From contig NZ_JARHUJ010000011.1 of NCBI RefSeq assembly GCF_029223285.1, forward strand, positions 186,001 through 250,000: a stretch of 64,000 bases of DNA, in the 5' to 3' direction. Shown in pieces: positions 61,043-64,000 of the stretch. The notes beneath the pieces were generated by a model. It was given only the letters and a program-made list of their open reading frames with translations. It was not told the DNA's origin and did no database searches. Position 1 is the stretch's first letter, and every line of letters begins with the position of its first letter. This DNA comes from Paraflavitalea sp. CAU 1676 (GTDB lineage Bacteria > Bacteroidota > Bacteroidia > Chitinophagales > Chitinophagaceae). The position numbers and the translations under genes are program-made.

Positions 61043-62407
61043 TTAACGCCGCCTGATCCAAGGCTCGGGATCGAGGTTCCGGGTATCCTGCATCAATACG
61101 AATTCGATCTCTCCATTGCCTTCTCCATTGGTAGAGGCCTTGCCCAGTACCTGGCCGGCTTTTACATGCTGGTTCCTGGAAACCGACACACCGTTGAGGT
61201 TACTGTAGGTAGTGAAATATTTACCATGGCGAACGAACACCGCACTGGAGCCATCTACTTCAAACACGGAAATCACTTCTCCATCAAATACAGCTTTTAC
61301 AGGAGCGCCTTCTTCGGTCTCTAGTGTGAGCCCAGGGTTGTTACCGGTTACGCCGATCTCAGGCACTTTATAGGGTCCGAAGTGAATCTTGATCTGTCCT
61401 TTGTCAACAGGCCAGGGCAGTTTACCGCGGTTCTTCTCAAAATTATCAGAGAGCAATACGCCTTCGGGCGTAGCTTCAAATACACTCTTGGGTTTGGCCA
61501 CGGCCGGCTTGGGAGCTGTGGTGGTTGCTGCCGTTGTATTGGGATTGGGCGTAGCCGCTTTTTCAGAAGCAGATGATTTTTCAGCTGCAGCCCTTTCGGC
61601 CGCCGCCGCCTTTTCCGCTGCCGCTCTCTTGGCCGCCAGCGCTGCTTCTTCTTTCTCCCGGCGTTTCGCTTCGGCCCTTGCTTTTTCAGCTTCGCGGCGA
61701 ATGGCCGCCATGATACCGTCGCGCAGTTTTTTATCGGCGCGCTGTTTGTCGCTCAGCTCCTTGTTCAGTTCCCGCTCGCGCGCCTTCAGCTTCGATACGA
61801 TCTCATCTTTTTCTTTGCGCTCTTCTACCAACACCACCTTTTCCTTCTCCTGCACATGCAAGGCATCATTTTTTTGCTTTTGCGAAGACTCCAGCCCTAC
61901 GATCTTGCCTTGCAATAACAGCTGGGTACTCTTGATGGAGGTTGCCTGCTGCTCGCGATATTGCCTGTAAGATTTCAGGTATTCTATGCGTTTCAGCGCG
62001 TCGTTGAAATTGGAAGCCGAGAAGATGAAATTGAGGAAATCGTAGTTGCTGCGGTTCTTGTAGGCATACACCACGCTTTTTTCGTATTGGAACTTGAGGG
62101 TATCCAATTCCTGCTTCAGCCGGCCGATCTCATTGCGCGACTGACTGATATTGCTCTGGATCGCATCGATCTGGTCATTGATGTTATTGATGGCCTGCTC
62201 GCGCAGACGTAATTTCTTCGTGATCATGGAAAGTTGTCCCAGGCCCGCTTTCTTGTTTTTCTTGGTATCGTTGAGCGATTGTCGCAGCTCATCTATTTCC
62301 CGTTGAATATCAGCCTGTTTCTTTTTCAGGTCATCACTACTGTTTTGAGCCAGGAGGGTACCGGAAAAGCTGATCACCAGCAAGCAGGAAAATAGTTTTT
62401 TGAGCAT
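61043..62407 (-). CDS. EnvC-like murein hydrolase activator (degenerate M23)
   Basis: A 454-residue exported protein: signal (MLKKLFSCLLVISFSGTLLA), a long coiled coil at about 24-110 and 165-270 (Lys/Glu/Ala-rich), a Pro/Thr/Ala-rich linker, then a LytM/M23-like domain at about 340-454 (GAPVKAVFDGEVISVFEVDG; FVRHGKYFTTYSNLNGVSV). The zinc-binding residues of active M23 peptidases (HxxxD near the start of the domain, the His of YxHL, HxH) look absent, as in EnvC, which activates amidases AmiA/B. Operon order ispF-dut-DUF4292-this gene is common in the group. Confidence 0.88.
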   Translation of the reverse strand: MLKKLFSCLLVISFSGTLLAQNSSDDLKKKQADIQREIDELRQSLNDTKKNKKAGLGQLSMITKKLRLREQAINNINDQIDAIQSNISQSRNEIGRLKQELDTLKFQYEKSVVYAYKNRSNYDFLNFIFSASNFNDALKRIEYLKSYRQYREQQATSIKSTQLLLQGKIVGLESSQKQKNDALHVQEKEKVVLVEERKEKDEIVSKLKARERELNKELSDKQRADKKLRDGIMAAIRREAEKARAEAKRREKEEAALAAKRAAAEKAAAAERAAAEKSSASEKAATPNPNTTAATTTAPKPAVAKPKSVFEATPEGVLLSDNFEKNRGKLPWPVDKGQIKIHFGPYKVPEIGVTGNNPGLTLETEEGAPVKAVFDGEVISVFEVDGSSAVFVRHGKYFTTYSNLNGVSVSRNQHVKAGQVLGKASTNGEGNGEIEFVLMQDTRNLDPEPWIRRR

Positions 62408-62504
62408 GACAGATCCATTTACAAGTTAAAAAAGCGGTTATACCAGGGTGCAATCTATACAGCACAACGTTCGGCACTATCAAAAGATTGCCCTACTATA
62501 ACGA

Positions 62505-63338
62505 TTATTGACGCTTATAATTTTTCGGAATGGTGAAAGGAAAGCTTAATTGTTCGTTAATAAAGTCGAATTGTTTGAACTGCAACTCGATCTCCAGCTT
62601 AGACTTCTCCGATACCACGATCTTACGGTATTTGGCAAAATTGATCCCATTCTTCAGTTCATAGTCACCATAGGTGATATCGCAGGTGCGGGCCCGGTTC
62701 ATATCCACATCGTCCAGTTTGCTGTGCTGGGGGGAATAATCTCCCCTATTCACCGTCAGAAAATGTTTGAAGAGGGTACCCAGGCTCATGAGGGAGATCG
62801 CCTTTTCTTCGTTCTTGTACGACACGATATTGCTGTCGAGATAGATGGGGTTGCCCAGCAGGATGTCTTGCAACTCATTAAAAGAGAAGGGAATTTTAGT
62901 CACTTCCTGAAGATATTCAATAGACCTCAGCTGCACCATCTTATCCATTTTGTACAGGACCTTTACGCTATCCTTCGTTACCATAGCCCGCAATGCTTCG
63001 CCCAGGATGGTGGTAACGTTGATCCAGATAGCACTGTCTTTCTGGAGCCGTACGTTGGCGGTAAAATCGGGTTTCTTGCCATCGGCCCCTTTATACTCCA
63101 CTTTCACTTTGGCCGTCATGGCGCGGAAATCCGTGATGCGGGTGTTTTGAACAGATTGAAATACCTGTTGAATGTATTTCGTTGAATCGGCTTTGCGGTC
63201 AACCTCGGGCACTACTACCACCACGGTTGTATCCTTTTTGGTGATCGCAGTCTGGATCTTTCTGGTAGAACGGCAGCTGCTAACCTGTATGCCGACGATC
63301 AGTACAGCAATGAACCCTAACCATTTGAAATATGTCAT
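62505..63338 (-). CDS. DUF4292 lipoprotein
   Basis: A 277-residue lipoprotein: signal MTYFKWLGFIAVLIVG, lipobox VSSC (Cys22), then DUF4292, a LolA/LolB-like fold (TDFRAMTAKVKVEYKGADGKK; SIEYLQEVTKIPFSFNELQDILLGNPI). In Bacteroidota this protein stands next to EnvC-like and dUTPase genes and is thought to act in the cell envelope; its biochemical role is not established. Start 63338 is chosen over a non-conserved in-frame start at 63425. Confidence 0.85.
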   Translation of the reverse strand: MTYFKWLGFIAVLIVGIQVSSCRSTRKIQTAITKKDTTVVVVVPEVDRKADSTKYIQQVFQSVQNTRITDFRAMTAKVKVEYKGADGKKPDFTANVRLQKDSAIWINVTTILGEALRAMVTKDSVKVLYKMDKMVQLRSIEYLQEVTKIPFSFNELQDILLGNPIYLDSNIVSYKNEEKAISLMSLGTLFKHFLTVNRGDYSPQHSKLDDVDMNRARTCDITYGDYELKNGINFAKYRKIVVSEKSKLEIELQFKQFDFINEQLSFPFTIPKNYKRQ

Positions 63339-63375
63339 AAATGAAAATATGTAATACTGAATGCTACTGGCTGAA

Positions 63376-63819
63376 TCAGGATTTGCCGGTGTGACCAAAG
63401 CCGCCCTCATTGCGCTGGGTGGCACCGATGGCTGCTACTGGTTCCCAGGCAACCTGGCCGACGCTGTGAACCACCATCTGGGCAATACGGTCGCCGTGCT
63501 GGATGGTTTGTGTCTCCTGCGACAGGTTAATAAGGATCACCTTCACCTCTCCGCGATAATCGGCATCGATGGTGCCGGGTGTGTTCAGGCAGGTAAGTCC
63601 CTGCTTAATGGCCAGGCCGCTGCGGGGCCGCACCTGGGCTTCGTAGCCATCGGGCAATTCCATGAACAGACCGGTGGGTATCAGGGCGCGCTCGAGCGAT
63701 TTAAGCACAACGGGTGCCTCGAGGTTAGCGCGCAGATCCATACCTGCCGATCCGGCGGTACTATACTCGGGCAATGGATTGGATGATTGATTGATGACCT
63801 TTACTTGAATTTTTGACAT
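63376..63819 (-). CDS. dut: dUTP diphosphatase
   Basis: A 147-residue homotrimeric dUTPase that hydrolyses dUTP to dUMP and PPi, preventing uracil incorporation. Motifs 1-5 are all readable: [30 protein letters not shown] (catalytic Asp), GDRIAQMV, and the flexible C-terminal [13 protein letters not shown] at 63819. It sits between ispF and the DUF4292 gene with short gaps (18 and 37 bp). Confidence 0.97.
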   Translation of the reverse strand: MSKIQVKVINQSSNPLPEYSTAGSAGMDLRANLEAPVVLKSLERALIPTGLFMELPDGYEAQVRPRSGLAIKQGLTCLNTPGTIDADYRGEVKVILINLSQETQTIQHGDRIAQMVVHSVGQVAWEPVAAIGATQRNEGGFGHTGKS

Positions 63820-63837
63820 GGCGCAAAGGTAACGGAT

Positions 63838-64000
63838 TTACAATTTTTGGAGCAGCACATTGGCATAAGCCACCAGTCCTTCTTCGCGGCCCACGAATCC
63901 CATGGTCTCGGTGGTCGTGGCTTTTACCGATACATCGTCGATCGTTATTTCGAGTATCTCAGCGATCAGTTTCCGCATTTCGGGTGAGTGTTTCTTGATC
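63838..64000 (-). CDS. ispF: IspF (2-C-methyl-D-erythritol 2,4-cyclodiphosphate synthase), 3' end
   Basis: Only the last 54 codons are in the window; the gene runs off the right edge. The translated C-terminus ([20 protein letters not shown] followed by [11 protein letters not shown]) is the highly conserved IspF ending: KATTTE..GF.GR.EG, active-site T and the trimer contacts. IspF forms MEcPP in the MEP isoprenoid pathway. It could also be the end of a bifunctional IspDF, which cannot be told here. Gap to dut is 18 bp. Confidence 0.9.
   Translation of the reverse strand, partial: IKKHSPEMRKLIAEILEITIDDVSVKATTTETMGFVGREEGLVAYANVLLQKL

Noticed and set aside
1-64000. tRNA, rRNA, insertion sequence or prophage genes
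   Set aside because: No cloverleaf-like T-loop motif, transposase or integrase domain, or phage structural gene was seen on either strand; the genes read as core and shell chromosome.

Overview
The window reads as chromosomal sequence of a Bacteroidota, most likely a Chitinophagaceae-type organism. The evidence is: type IX secretion (T9SS) C-terminal sorting domains, a PorP/SprF protein, a short 289-residue RpoD, bacillithiol synthesis (BshA), Bacteroidota-restricted families (DUF5723, DUF4292, GLPGLI-like, 'VGIG' secreted proteins), many LytS/LytTR pairs, and promoters with the Bacteroidota -7 box TAnnTTTG, in the best cases with TTTG about 19 bp upstream. I found no phage, insertion sequence, CRISPR array, tRNA or rRNA. 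The region is ordinary core and shell chromosome, with genes in short operons on both strands.

Layout. 0.2-9 kb: lipoproteins, two secreted amidohydrolases, RlmN, two overlapping pseudouridine synthases and a 1-Cys peroxiredoxin. 9-19 kb: DNA polymerase IV, a Crp/Fnr regulator, a DinB-fold protein, a serine hydrolase, a TonB-dependent receptor facing a LytS/LytTR pair, and a tiny T9SS-sorted protein. 19-23 kb: the housekeeping run rpoD-ffh-rpsP-rimM (minus strand). 23-28 kb: START-like protein, LptF/G-type permease, and an ECF sigma factor with an anti-sigma-like membrane protein. 28.5-32.5 kb: an orphan NarL/LuxR response regulator, two secreted proteins and a cation diffusion facilitator. 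32.5-43 kb: M20 dipeptidase, S4 protein, DUF5723, trmD (detached from rpsP-rimM), GH31, LolA-like protein and adenine deaminase. 43-47 kb: a signalling block of Crp/Fnr, LiaF-like membrane protein, DUF4288 and a translationally coupled LytS/LytTR pair. 47.6-64 kb: PchR-like AraC regulator facing a siderophore-type GNAT protein, M28 peptidases, AnmK, Upp, PorP/SprF, 3-methyladenine glycosylase, EI24 protein, RsmI-like methyltransferase, BshA, an EnvC-like amidase activator, DUF4292, dUTPase and the 3' end of ispF.

Most interesting signal: two copies of the inverted repeat CTACATGATrATGTAG, one in front of the orphan NarL-type regulator (28503-29138) and one in front of the following secreted-protein pair (29223-31411). 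In both, the repeat centre lies exactly 34 bp from the centre of the -7 box. This looks like an activator site used both for autoregulation and for a surface-protein operon. Other notable signals are five tandem 11-bp repeats downstream of dinB, a perfect 18-bp hairpin placed at the predicted ffh transcription start and flanked by an 11-bp direct repeat, a 20-bp-phased repeat upstream of the hypothetical gene at 60236, and a siderophore-type acetyltransferase with an apparently altered active-site histidine.
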